NCBI GenBank assembly: GCA_017882145.1
Contig: JADGQB010000010.1
Location: 1 to 34,483 of the forward strand
DNA from: Anaerolineales bacterium
GTDB taxonomy: Bacteria > Chloroflexota > Anaerolineae > Anaerolineales > Villigracilaceae
Reading direction: 5' to 3'
DNA: 34,483 bases
How positions within the stretch are numbered: the first letter of the stretch is position 1; every line of letters begins with the position of its first letter. Below are positions 14,507-21,945 of this stretch, piece by piece. A program made the position numbers and the translations under genes. The notes beneath the pieces were generated by a model. The model made no database searches. It saw nothing but the letters and a program-made list of their open reading frames with translations, and was not told where the DNA came from.

Positions 14507-15916
14507 ATGAATAAAAACGCCTTTCGTAAGATATTTCTGATCTGGCTGGCCTGGGCGTTGATCGTGATCGGATTTCAAGCACTGGCAACCGCCCGTTTCC
14601 AGCCGGTCTTCCCGGATCGGGCGCAGGATTGGACAACCACCTATACCGAGCCGGCTACTTACCAGCTCGACCGTCCTTACCTCAACGAGCCTTTCATGAA
14701 TGCCCAGGTATGTTGGGATTCGGAGTACTATATTGGCATCGCAATTGATGGGTATGACTCGCCCAAAGTCCCGCATTTGACTCCCTTTGGCTCGACGACC
14801 GTCTGGCAGGACGGCATGCTCCTGGGTGGGAATCTCTACAACGGAGAATCTCTTTCCTTGAACTATGCCTTCTTTCCGTTCTATCCCTGGGTTATGTGGC
14901 TCTTCAGCCAGCCGCTCAAGTTGATCGGACTTAATATTGTTGCCACCACCACCCTGGCAGGTGTAATTGTCTCTGCATTGGGTGCCTTGATGGCAATGCT
15001 GGCGCTCTATGATCTGACCAGCGACAGTTTGGGTGATGAAGGCGCTACACGGGCGGCCTTTTATCTGCTGATCTTCCCAACCGGCTTTTTCCTTGTCCAG
15101 GTTTATACGGAGGGCCTCTTTGTAGGTTTGGCATTTGCATGTTTGGCCATGTTGCGGCGCGGGAAATGGCTGCCGGCCGCCTTGCTGGGGGCAGGTGCCA
15201 CCCTGACACGTGCCGTGGGGGTGGCGTTGGTCATCCCGATGGCACTCACCTGGTTCCGCACCGGGGATTGGCTGGATATTGACCTGGAATGGCGCCAGAT
15301 CTATTACTGGTGGAAGGAATCCTGGCGGGCTCTGTTCCTGGCAGCCCGCAAGGCTGTCCGGGGCATTTTCGGTATCCATCGACCCGAGGATCCGGAGTGG
15401 TCTGTGCTTCGAAAAGACCTGGTTGTTGTGGTCTCCTTCACAAAAATGCTCCTGGCCTTTGCCCCTTTGATCGCCTACCTGGTCTGGAAGTTCTCCCGCC
15501 TCGGATTGAATTTCGATATTGTCGAAACCAACTACTTTGGGCGCGGTTTTCTGGATTTTGGGAGCGCCTATTACAATTGGGCGGCAGCTTTCCACAACCT
15601 GTTCGTTCATATCCCCGAGCGGACTGCCTACTTCCTGACCGAATTCCTCGGCCTGGTCATCGGTGTGGCAACCTGTGTCACCTGCATCAAACATTATCCC
15701 GAGATTGCATTCTTCAGCCTGGCTGTTCTGCTGATTTCCTGGGGTAGCGGACCCGCCCAGGGCATCATCCGTTATATTTTGGGCGCACCTGCAGTTTTCG
15801 TAATGCTGGCCAGGTGGGGCAAAAATTCCGCCTTCGACCGGGCCTGGACGATTGCCAGTATTCTTCTAATGGGGCTGATGGCGACCTTGTTTGCCTTCAA
15901 TTTCTGGGTGGCTTGA
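14507..15916 (+). CDS. PIG-V-like integral membrane mannosyltransferase
   Basis: A 469-aa polytopic membrane protein resembling the GPI mannosyltransferase PIG-V family found in several bacterial phyla. Family-like marks are WDSEYYIGIAIDGY around residues 69-82 (acidic residue in the first external loop, expected catalytic site), NYAFFPFYPWVMWL near 120 and FPTGFFLVQVYTEGLF near 193. About ten hydrophobic helices are visible. Such enzymes use polyprenyl-phosphate sugars to glycosylate lipids or proteins on the outer face of the membrane. It starts 2 bases after the second ABC permease, so sugar transport and surface glycosylation are probably linked here; that link is inference. The ATG has a weak GAGAAG ribosome site. 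Confidence 0.75.
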   Translation: MNKNAFRKIFLIWLAWALIVIGFQALATARFQPVFPDRAQDWTTTYTEPATYQLDRPYLNEPFMNAQVCWDSEYYIGIAIDGYDSPKVPHLTPFGSTTVWQDGMLLGGNLYNGESLSLNYAFFPFYPWVMWLFSQPLKLIGLNIVATTTLAGVIVSALGALMAMLALYDLTSDSLGDEGATRAAFYLLIFPTGFFLVQVYTEGLFVGLAFACLAMLRRGKWLPAALLGAGATLTRAVGVALVIPMALTWFRTGDWLDIDLEWRQIYYWWKESWRALFLAARKAVRGIFGIHRPEDPEWSVLRKDLVVVVSFTKMLLAFAPLIAYLVWKFSRLGLNFDIVETNYFGRGFLDFGSAYYNWAAAFHNLFVHIPERTAYFLTEFLGLVIGVATCVTCIKHYPEIAFFSLAVLLISWGSGPAQGIIRYILGAPAVFVMLARWGKNSAFDRAWTIASILLMGLMATLFAFNFWVA

Positions 15917-15936
15917 TCAATCCAGCTTTTCATATT

Positions 15937-15966
15937 TGGCAGCCGGCATGTATTTGCCGGTTGCCA
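15937..15966 (+). terminator. Hairpin after the glycosyltransferase gene
   Basis: Arms 15937-15948 and 15955-15966 pair over 12 positions (one G-T) around a TGTATT loop; the core is GCCGGCA/TGCCGGT. Only TTTAG follows, so it is a weak terminator or mRNA 3'-end stabiliser. Confidence 0.55.
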
Positions 15967-16079
15967 TTTAGTTCCAGGGGAAAACTCATCCTTGTCTGGT
16001 TTGACTTTATATGGTTCCTCATCATTTTCATCTAATTGCGCTTCCTTGGTTTTTTCTCCTCATTACCCGATCTTTTCCC

Positions 16080-16113
16080 GGATGAATTCATCCCATCGAA
16101 TTCCCTGTATAAT
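16080..16113 (+). promoter_or_regulatory. MFS promoter with overlapping operator-like palindrome
   Basis: TATAAT lies at 16108-16113, 29 bases before the MFS start. The -35 region has no good match; it is covered by GGATGAATTCATCC (16080-16093), a perfect 14-base palindrome. A poor -35 overlapped by a palindrome fits a regulated promoter (activator or repressor site). Confidence 0.5.
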
Positions 16114-16142
16114 TCGACAACATTTATCCATCGAGGTGACTT

Positions 16143-17396
16143 TTGGCGATTGAAGAACAATCTACCGGAAAAATTCGAAACTTGCGCTGGAAACAGACAT
16201 TTGCTGCCCTTAACCACTACAATTATCGCTTGTGGTTTGGAGGCCAGGTGGTCTCACTGGTCGGCACCTGGATGCAGAGTACTGCCCAGGGATATCTTAT
16301 TTACCAAATTACTGGTTCTCCTGTTTACCTTGGGTTGGTCGGGTTTGTTGGCGGCGCGCCCGCGTTACTATTTACCCTTTTCGGCGGAGTGATAGCAGAC
16401 CGTCTGCCGCGGCGTAAACTCCTTGTCATAACCCAGACTGCCATGCTGATCCTGGCATTCATCCTGGCAGCCCTGACTTTTACCAACCAGGTTCTGCCCT
16501 GGCATATTATTGTACTGGCCTTCCTGCTGGGAGTGGCCAATGCATTTGACGCTCCTGCCCGGACTTCCTTCGTTCTGGAATTGGTCAGCCGCGAAAATAT
16601 GACCAATGCCATTGCTCTGAACTCGACCATGTTTAACATTGCCACGGTAGTCGGGCCTTCCGTGGCAGGCTTGACCTACGCTGCCATCGGACCGGCCTGG
16701 TGTTTTACCCTGAACGGTATCTCATTCATAGCCGTGATCATAGCTTTGCTGTTGATGCGGATCAAATTGGAGGAAAAGCCTGAGCATCGCGACACCGCCC
16801 TGGCAGAATTGGGCGAGGGGATTCGCTATGTACTTAAGAACCGCATGATCCTCAGCCTGATCATCTCCGTGGGTGTCGTCAGCATTTTTGGGATTGGAAT
16901 GATGAACCTGCTGCCGGCCTGGGCTAAAGATGTCATGCACGGTGACGTAACAACGAACGGCTGGCTGGTCTCCGCGCGTGGCCTTGGATCATTGGTCAGT
17001 GCTCTCATGCTGGCCTATTGGGGCCTCCGTAAAGTCCGTGGCAGGATCTGGACAATCGGAGCTTTTGTCATGCCGGTGGCGTTGTTCGTGTTTGCATTTA
17101 TTCGCTGGCTGCCGCTCTCGCTGGTGACTTTGCTGGTGGTTGGTTGGGGTTTCATGATGGTGCTCAACAACAGCCAGGCGATCGTACAATCCCTTGTTTC
17201 GGATAGGTTGCGCGGTAGGGTAATGGGTGTATATACGTTGGTATTCTTCGGCTCCATGCCAATTGGTTCGCTTTTGGCTGGTGCGCTGGCCGAAAAGATT
17301 GGCGAACCGCTCACTGTGATGCTGGGAGCCGGCTTGCTGCTGGTTATGGCGAGCGCTGCCTGGCTGTTCCTGCCGGACATTCGTAAGCAGGCCTGA
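16143..17396 (+). CDS. MFS exporter (MFS_3 / DHA3-like)
   Basis: A 417-aa major facilitator protein with about twelve helices. Landmarks: RNLRWKQTFAALNHYNYRLWFGGQVVSLVGTWMQ near the N-terminus, a typical start of the MFS_3 (enterobactin-exporter-like) group; the loop 2-3 motif GGVIADRLPRRKLL around 82-95; and the matching motif SDRLRGRVMGVYTL in the second half. These proteins export drugs or small secondary metabolites by proton antiport; the substrate is unknown. The start is TTG at 16143 with GAGGTG 4 bases ahead; no ATG fits. A palindrome over its promoter suggests ligand-responsive control. Confidence 0.88.
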   Translation: MAIEEQSTGKIRNLRWKQTFAALNHYNYRLWFGGQVVSLVGTWMQSTAQGYLIYQITGSPVYLGLVGFVGGAPALLFTLFGGVIADRLPRRKLLVITQTAMLILAFILAALTFTNQVLPWHIIVLAFLLGVANAFDAPARTSFVLELVSRENMTNAIALNSTMFNIATVVGPSVAGLTYAAIGPAWCFTLNGISFIAVIIALLLMRIKLEEKPEHRDTALAELGEGIRYVLKNRMILSLIISVGVVSIFGIGMMNLLPAWAKDVMHGDVTTNGWLVSARGLGSLVSALMLAYWGLRKVRGRIWTIGAFVMPVALFVFAFIRWLPLSLVTLLVVGWGFMMVLNNSQAIVQSLVSDRLRGRVMGVYTLVFFGSMPIGSLLAGALAEKIGEPLTVMLGAGLLLVMASAAWLFLPDIRKQA

Positions 17397-17425
17397 CGCT
17401 AGTTACAAGGTTTTGGAAGGAGCGC

Positions 17426-17923
17426 TTACAACTTCCCAAAGGCAACCCCTTTATAGTTCCAGCCGCTTGACGCGCAAATATCCTGGATGGGTTTCTTGAG
17501 CTCATTCGTATTGAATTTGTATTTATAGACCTGACCCGGGGCCAATGTCTCGCTGAAGGCAAAACCGGTTCCGAATTCCACGGATGTCATCTGTCCTTTG
17601 AAAGAGCTGACAGCCAGCTTCAGGCTGGGTACGCCGGCTGACCACTCGACAGAATACTCGTGGTCTTGGGCACGGACTTCGTTTTTACCGGCATCCAATT
17701 TCATGTAAATCCGGAAAACTTTTTCAAGTTTGGCCTTGGCGAAAATTTCGTACCAACTGGCATCCACGATCTTCCATTCCGCAATCAGGTCCACACCCTC
17801 GGGTTGCCCTTCCACAATGCGGAAGGGCGCGCTGGGCCGGTTGAGACTCAGCAGGCGGGTCTTGATTTCGCCGGTAGAGAGCGCCGGTACATTCATGGCA
17901 GGTTTCTTTCCGAATAATGGCAT
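17426..17923 (-). CDS. Uncharacterised cytosolic protein, beta-rich
   Basis: A 165-aa protein I cannot assign to a named family. It has no signal peptide or membrane helix. The central part GVDLIAEWKIVDASWYEIFAKAKLEKVFRIYMKLD (written here in outline: an aromatic-rich strand-helix-strand) is followed by EVRAQDHEYSVEWSAGVPSL, alternating strands, and the end holds paired-strand residues with two tryptophans. The short basic start MPLFGKKP is preceded by a strong AGGAGG (7-base spacing), so the start at 17923 is firm. It converges with the MFS gene with only 29 bases between stops. Good ribosome site and coding-like composition support a real gene. Confidence 0.7.
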   Translation of the reverse strand: MPLFGKKPAMNVPALSTGEIKTRLLSLNRPSAPFRIVEGQPEGVDLIAEWKIVDASWYEIFAKAKLEKVFRIYMKLDAGKNEVRAQDHEYSVEWSAGVPSLKLAVSSFKGQMTSVEFGTGFAFSETLAPGQVYKYKFNTNELKKPIQDICASSGWNYKGVAFGKL

Positions 17924-18081
17924 GGCAAACCTCCTGGGATAGTGTCTAATGTTTTCAATTATAAAGGCTTACAAGGGATTGCTATGAATGGAAATGTTCC
18001 TCACAAGATTGGCATCCTGAATTATTTATAATAGCCGTGTTAAACCGGGTGTACAATTATCCAGATTTTTGAGGAGGCACC

Positions 18082-18729
18082 ATGCCAAAAAGATTGGTTG
18101 TTGTTGCTGGGAACATTGGAGTGGGCAAGACATCGCTTACCGAACGGATCGGCTCGCGCTTGGGCTGGCGGACGGACTTTGAATCCGTCGCCGATAATCC
18201 CTACCTGCCTGATTTTTATGCCGATATGCGCGCCTGGTCATTCCATCTCCAGATCTATTTTCTTGGGCATCGCGCTGATCAATATTTGGAAGCGGCCCAC
18301 GACCCGCGCCCGGCCATCCTTGACCGGAGCATTTACGAGGATGCCATTATCTTTTCACGTGCTCTGCACCACATGGGCAACCTTTCTGAGCGCGATTATC
18401 TGGCTTATCGGAAATTGTTCGACCTGGTGGTCAACAGCCTGCCGTTGCCGAATCTGTTGGTTTACCTGAAATGCCCGGCAGAAATATTGATGGACCGCAT
18501 CCGCAAGCGTGCCCGTAATATGGAAACCGGCATCACGACCGAATACCTGGCATTGCTGGAATCCTTTTATGACGATTGGCTGCTGTCTTTCGACCTATGC
18601 CCCGTGCTTACCATCCATACCGATGACCTGGATTTTGTTCATCAACCCATGGCGTTGGAATTGGTGGTTGAACGGATCCAGGAAAAGTTGGGCGGCAAGG
18701 AAGAGATCGATTTTAGCCAATCCTTATGA
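18082..18729 (+). CDS. Deoxynucleoside kinase (dAK/dGK/dCK family)
   Basis: A 215-aa dNK-family enzyme that phosphorylates deoxynucleosides with ATP for salvage. The P-loop GNIGVGKT is at residues 10-17; DNPYLPDFY (38-46) and the FHLQIYFL helix (54-61) form the nucleoside pocket; the catalytic D81-R82-S83 motif is followed by IYEDAIIF; a LID-like RIRKRARNME segment comes near 140. Fine substrate choice (dA, dG or dC) cannot be told. ATG follows GAGGAGG at 18071-18077. The 158-base gap ahead holds two -10-like sequences (TATAAT 18027-18032 and TACAAT 18052-18057) without convincing -35 partners. It complements the reductase encoded upstream. Confidence 0.9.
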   Translation: MPKRLVVVAGNIGVGKTSLTERIGSRLGWRTDFESVADNPYLPDFYADMRAWSFHLQIYFLGHRADQYLEAAHDPRPAILDRSIYEDAIIFSRALHHMGNLSERDYLAYRKLFDLVVNSLPLPNLLVYLKCPAEILMDRIRKRARNMETGITTEYLALLESFYDDWLLSFDLCPVLTIHTDDLDFVHQPMALELVVERIQEKLGGKEEIDFSQSL

Positions 18730-18781
18730 TTGGCTAGGTTTTCAATTCCTGGTGCATTTTTTCCGAGAGTGGAGCTTTTGA

Positions 18782-19381
18782 GTGAAAAATTGGCGTAGTT
18801 ATCTCGTGTTGGTTATTGGCCTCCTGCTCATCCTTGCTTCGTTTGTTGTCTATGGGCTGCGCGTCTTGGAAACAACCATTCCATTCGGGAGTACGCCGCA
18901 ACAAATCGCAAATCTGACCCGCATATACGGTTTGGACCGTCCTGTGATAGAGCAATATCAATGGTTTCTGTTCACCTTTCTGCCAGGACTAACCCTGCTG
19001 GGCATATACGGAACCGTGGGGCTGCGCCGGCGGGATTTTCAACACGGCATTCTGGTTAAAACCTTTATTGTATTGATGTTGATTACTAATACTGTAACAA
19101 TGTTGACCTATCTCGTCACGGCGCATGCCTCCATCGCAGAGTCACCTCTGGCATTTTGGGTGGGACTGGTGGATGCTGGCCTGGCATTGGTCAATTTTGT
19201 ATTCTTGCTGGTACTATGGAATGGCTATAAATGGGGAGCCTGGGCTTTCGGAATCAGCTCATTCGTATTGTGCACGTTAAAATTCGTCGGACACATTCCA
19301 ATATTCCCGGTTCTCTTTGAGGTCTCATCGGTTATTATTTTGATTTATCTACTCCGGGCCTCCTGGTTTGAAATGGAGTAA
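18782..19381 (+). CDS. Hypothetical integral membrane protein (5-6 TM)
   Basis: A 199-aa protein with no family I recognise. Hydrophobic helices are visible at about 6-25, 60-81, 90-112, 123-145 and one or two between 153 and 193; short charged loops include RRRDFQHG after helix 2. The start is GTG at 18782 with GGAG at 18771-18774; there is no suitable ATG. It lies 52 bases after the kinase gene and 34 bases before a small DUF4190-like gene on the same strand, so a run of co-directed genes ends with the SpoIIE-type phosphatase. Confidence 0.7.
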   Translation: MKNWRSYLVLVIGLLLILASFVVYGLRVLETTIPFGSTPQQIANLTRIYGLDRPVIEQYQWFLFTFLPGLTLLGIYGTVGLRRRDFQHGILVKTFIVLMLITNTVTMLTYLVTAHASIAESPLAFWVGLVDAGLALVNFVFLLVLWNGYKWGAWAFGISSFVLCTLKFVGHIPIFPVLFEVSSVIILIYLLRASWFEME

Positions 19382-19415
19382 TTCTCCATAATAATATCGG
19401 TTTAACCCAAGCATT

Positions 19416-19811
19416 ATGGAATTGAGTCCAGTTACCAGTAAACTTGCCAGAACCAGCCTTACGCTGGGAATCCTGGGCTGGATTCTTTATTTCTTGCAGT
19501 GGTGCTTTGATTTGACCCTCGGTTTGCTTTTAGCCTTCGCGACTGGCGGGTCAAGTGCCGTTTGCTCGACTGTGTTGGATTTCCTGCCATTCGTTTTATG
19601 GCTGATTGGCATTTTGACCGGACACGTAGCTCTTGGTCAGATCAAACAAACAGGGATTACCGGCCGCCGGCAGGCAGTCTGGGGCCTGGCCTTGGGTTAC
19701 TCGGGTATGCTTTTCACAATCTTACTAATTGCCATGGTTGTGGCCCTGGTTACCATGGGCGTTGGTGTTGGTGTACTTGATAAAGTACTTCCCTCGTTCC
19801 CAAAACACTAG
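19416..19811 (+). CDS. Small DUF4190-like membrane protein
   Basis: A 131-aa protein with three to four hydrophobic helices. The segment GHVALGQIKQTGITGRRQAVWGLALGYSGM (in outline: a GH-x-ALGQI turn, then GRR and an AxxGLxLGY helix) is characteristic of DUF4190 membrane proteins, of unknown function, common in Actinobacteria and Chloroflexota. The start ATG at 19416 has no strong ribosome site. The next gene begins 21 bases later, suggesting one transcript with the cNMP/SpoIIE phosphatase. Confidence 0.7.
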   Translation: MELSPVTSKLARTSLTLGILGWILYFLQWCFDLTLGLLLAFATGGSSAVCSTVLDFLPFVLWLIGILTGHVALGQIKQTGITGRRQAVWGLALGYSGMLFTILLIAMVVALVTMGVGVGVLDKVLPSFPKH

Positions 19812-19832
19812 CCGTTTTTTTACAGGATACCT

Positions 19833-21074
19833 ATGGCTCAAACCATCCTTTTCAAAAAAGTCCCATTATTGAGTAATTTACCTCGCAGCGAGCTGGATTA
19901 CCTGGCTGCCAATCTCCAGGTTATGGACCTGGCCCCGGGCGACGTGCTGTTCTGCGAAGGTGAGCCTGGCGAAAGTCTCTTTATCATTCTGGAGGGCCTG
20001 TTGGCGGTCCTTTTGGCCCTTGGTACACCCGATGAAAGACAATTGGCGGTTTTTGGTCCGGGTGAGTTCATTGGCGAGATGAGTCTCTTGATCCCTGGCA
20101 GGGCGCGCACCGCCTCCGTCCGGGCGGTTGAAGCAACCCGTTTGTGGATGATGACCCGCACCGATTTCGACGGTTTACTTACCCGTCAGCCAAAATTGGC
20201 CTATACCATGGTGCAAACCCTCACCAAGCGCCTCGATACAACCACCATGCTCTCTTTCCATGATCTCCAGGAACAGAATCGCAAGCTGCAGCAGGCCTAC
20301 GATGAACTCAAGGCGGCCCAGGTTCAGATTATCGAGAAGGAGCGCCTGGAAAAGGAATTGCAGGTTGCCGCTGAGATCCAGATTAGCATCCTGCCGCAGG
20401 CACTCCCGCAAATAGCAGGTTACACATTTGGAGCGGTCATGGATCCGGCCCGCATGGTCGGTGGGGATTTCTATGACATTTTCAGGTTGGATGGCAGCCG
20501 GGTCGGATTGGTGGTAGGGGATGTGTCAGATAAAGGAGTTCCTTCCGCCATCTTCATGGCACGCTCGCATGCGCTTATCATGTCCGAGGCCCAGCATGGT
20601 GGCACACCCGGGCAGATATTGCGGCGCGTTAACAGCCATCTCATCATGCTGGGGCAATCCGACCAATTTGTAACGGTCCTGTTTGGCATCCTGGATTGTG
20701 CCAGCGGAAGGTTGGATTTTGCCCGGGCTGGCCACGAACTGCCCATGCTCATGGATGCGGCAGGCGCCGTCCAGACGCTCCCGCATGATACGGGTCAGGC
20801 GTTGGGCGTGTTCGACGACCTGCTCCTGGATGAAAGTTCCATCCAACTGCCGCCTGGTGGTACCCTGTTGGTTTTTACGGACGGGTTGACTGACTGCCGG
20901 AACCCGCAAGGCCAGGTTTTCGGGCATGAACAAGTTTTAAAGACCCTCGCCACCCTGCCAGGACAGAGCGGGCAGCAGGTCTGCGATATGCTCCATAAGG
21001 TGTTGATGGACTATCAATCCGGTGCCTCCCAGGATGACGATGTGACACTGGTGGCAGTACATGTTTCTGGATGA
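19833..21074 (+). CDS. Cyclic-nucleotide-binding domain / SpoIIE-type PP2C phosphatase
   Basis: A 413-aa signalling protein. Residues ~8-122 form a cNMP-binding (CAP_ED) beta-roll; the phosphate-binding cassette region reads GEFIGEMSLLIPGRARTASV, keeping E82 and an Arg near 92, so ligand binding is plausible. Residues ~143-190 are a coiled coil (LQEQNRKLQQAYDELKAAQ). Residues ~200-412 form a SpoIIE/RsbU-type phosphatase with metal residues D212 (VGGDFYD) and D230 (VGDVSDKG) and a C-terminal DDDVTLV. Such proteins usually dephosphorylate anti-sigma-factor antagonists, making a link from second messenger to general stress response; no such antagonist or anti-sigma gene is seen here. A perfect 21-bp inverted repeat follows at 21123-21167. 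Confidence 0.9.
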   Translation: MAQTILFKKVPLLSNLPRSELDYLAANLQVMDLAPGDVLFCEGEPGESLFIILEGLLAVLLALGTPDERQLAVFGPGEFIGEMSLLIPGRARTASVRAVEATRLWMMTRTDFDGLLTRQPKLAYTMVQTLTKRLDTTTMLSFHDLQEQNRKLQQAYDELKAAQVQIIEKERLEKELQVAAEIQISILPQALPQIAGYTFGAVMDPARMVGGDFYDIFRLDGSRVGLVVGDVSDKGVPSAIFMARSHALIMSEAQHGGTPGQILRRVNSHLIMLGQSDQFVTVLFGILDCASGRLDFARAGHELPMLMDAAGAVQTLPHDTGQALGVFDDLLLDESSIQLPPGGTLLVFTDGLTDCRNPQGQVFGHEQVLKTLATLPGQSGQQVCDMLHKVLMDYQSGASQDDDVTLVAVHVSG

Positions 21075-21122
21075 GATTATATGGTTCACCTGACGAAGAA
21101 CCTACAAAAATTATTTAAGAAC

Positions 21123-21167
21123 CGCATTTTGAGTGTGTGCAGCGAAGCTGCACACACTCAAAATGCG
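21123..21167 (+). repeat. Perfect 21-bp inverted repeat closed by GCGAAGC
   Basis: Bases 21123-21143 and 21147-21167 are exact reverse complements around GAA, with the apex GCGAAGC. The stem includes an alternating GTGTGTGC/GCACACAC section. A T-run does not follow on the + strand (CTCCTCCTGAATTTTC); on the - strand only a distant, broken T-rich stretch is present. It may still act as a terminator or mRNA 3' stabiliser, but could also be a DNA-level structure. The rest of the 341-base gap (21075-21415) shows only the yceD promoter. Confidence 0.8.
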
Positions 21168-21350
21168 AACTCCTCCTGAATTTTCTAATGGATGCTAAAC
21201 CTTACCTTTTAGAATGATTGTTGGTTGGGAATTTATCATTTAATCCAATTTATCTAGCGAAAGAAATGGATTCGGAAAAAACGTGGAATCCCCACGCTCA
21301 TAGTCGAGTTTGAGCTTTTTTCGACGATTCTGATAATCCTGTAAGTATTC

Positions 21351-21379
21351 TTGACTTCGAGTCTGCGCTGTGCTAGAAT
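21351..21379 (+). promoter_or_regulatory. Promoter of yceD-sigma factor operon (extended -10)
   Basis: TTGACT (21351-21356) and TAGAAT (21374-21379) are 17 bases apart, with TGC before the -10. This is among the best sigma-70-type promoters in the window. It would let the primary sigma factor drive its own gene. Confidence 0.8.
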
Positions 21380-21415
21380 GATTATGGTCCCAATACTTGC
21401 GTATAGAAGTAACCA

Positions 21416-21919
21416 TTGACAAACCCTCGTCACCCATTGCGGCTTAACGTCGGATTTCTGATCAATGCAACGATCGGGACGAGCCGTGATTTTACCTTCG
21501 AATATGAAACCATGCGGTTGGGGGATGATCTCACCGTCCAGGATTTCACCGGCACTGCCCGTTTCAGCCGAACTCCCCAGGGATTTTTCCTGCAGGGTGA
21601 GTTCGAGGCAAAAACGGATCTGGAGTGTGTACGCTGCCTGGACCCCTTTTCCCAGCTTCTTAAGTGGACGGTCACGGATCTGTATGCCTTCGACCAGAGC
21701 AATATTACCGAATCAGGTCTGCTTGTACCCGAAGATGGTCAGATTGACCTGGAGCCGTTGCTGAGGGAGTATGCATTGTTGGAATTTCCGATCAGTCCGG
21801 TGTGTAAGCCGGATTGCAAAGGCCTGTGCCCGGTCTGTGGTGAGAACCTGAATAAGACCGATTGCGGGCATCGTCCCCAGGCCGACTCGCCGTTCGCGGC
21901 GTTGAAAGACCTGTTGTAA
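21416..21919 (+). CDS. YceD family protein (DUF177)
   Basis: A 167-aa YceD/DUF177 protein. These proteins are linked to 23S rRNA accumulation and usually precede rpmF (L32). The family marks are ECVRCLDPF (about 74-82) and the C-terminal cysteine set KGLCPVCGENLNKTDCGHRP, which looks metal-binding. The start is TTG at 21416 with a weak AGAAG upstream; a later TTG at 21437 is possible. Unusually the next gene is not rpmF but the primary sigma factor, 26 bases on behind a strong ribosome site. The promoter at 21351-21379 serves both. Confidence 0.9.
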   Translation: MTNPRHPLRLNVGFLINATIGTSRDFTFEYETMRLGDDLTVQDFTGTARFSRTPQGFFLQGEFEAKTDLECVRCLDPFSQLLKWTVTDLYAFDQSNITESGLLVPEDGQIDLEPLLREYALLEFPISPVCKPDCKGLCPVCGENLNKTDCGHRPQADSPFAALKDLL

Positions 21920-21945
21920 TCTGCGCCTGAAGAGGAGGGTTAGCG

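Noticed and set aside
14378-15694. 438-codon frame on the - strand
   Set aside because: Antisense shadow of the glycosyltransferase and permease genes; Gln/Gly/Pro-rich composition and no ribosome site.
16032-16217. 61-codon - strand frame across the MFS promoter
   Set aside because: Overlaps a promoter/palindrome and the MFS start; basic low-complexity ending, no ribosome site.
21240-21437. 65-codon - strand frame upstream of yceD
   Set aside because: Covers the strong yceD-sigA promoter and overlaps its start; no ribosome site or recognisable similarity.
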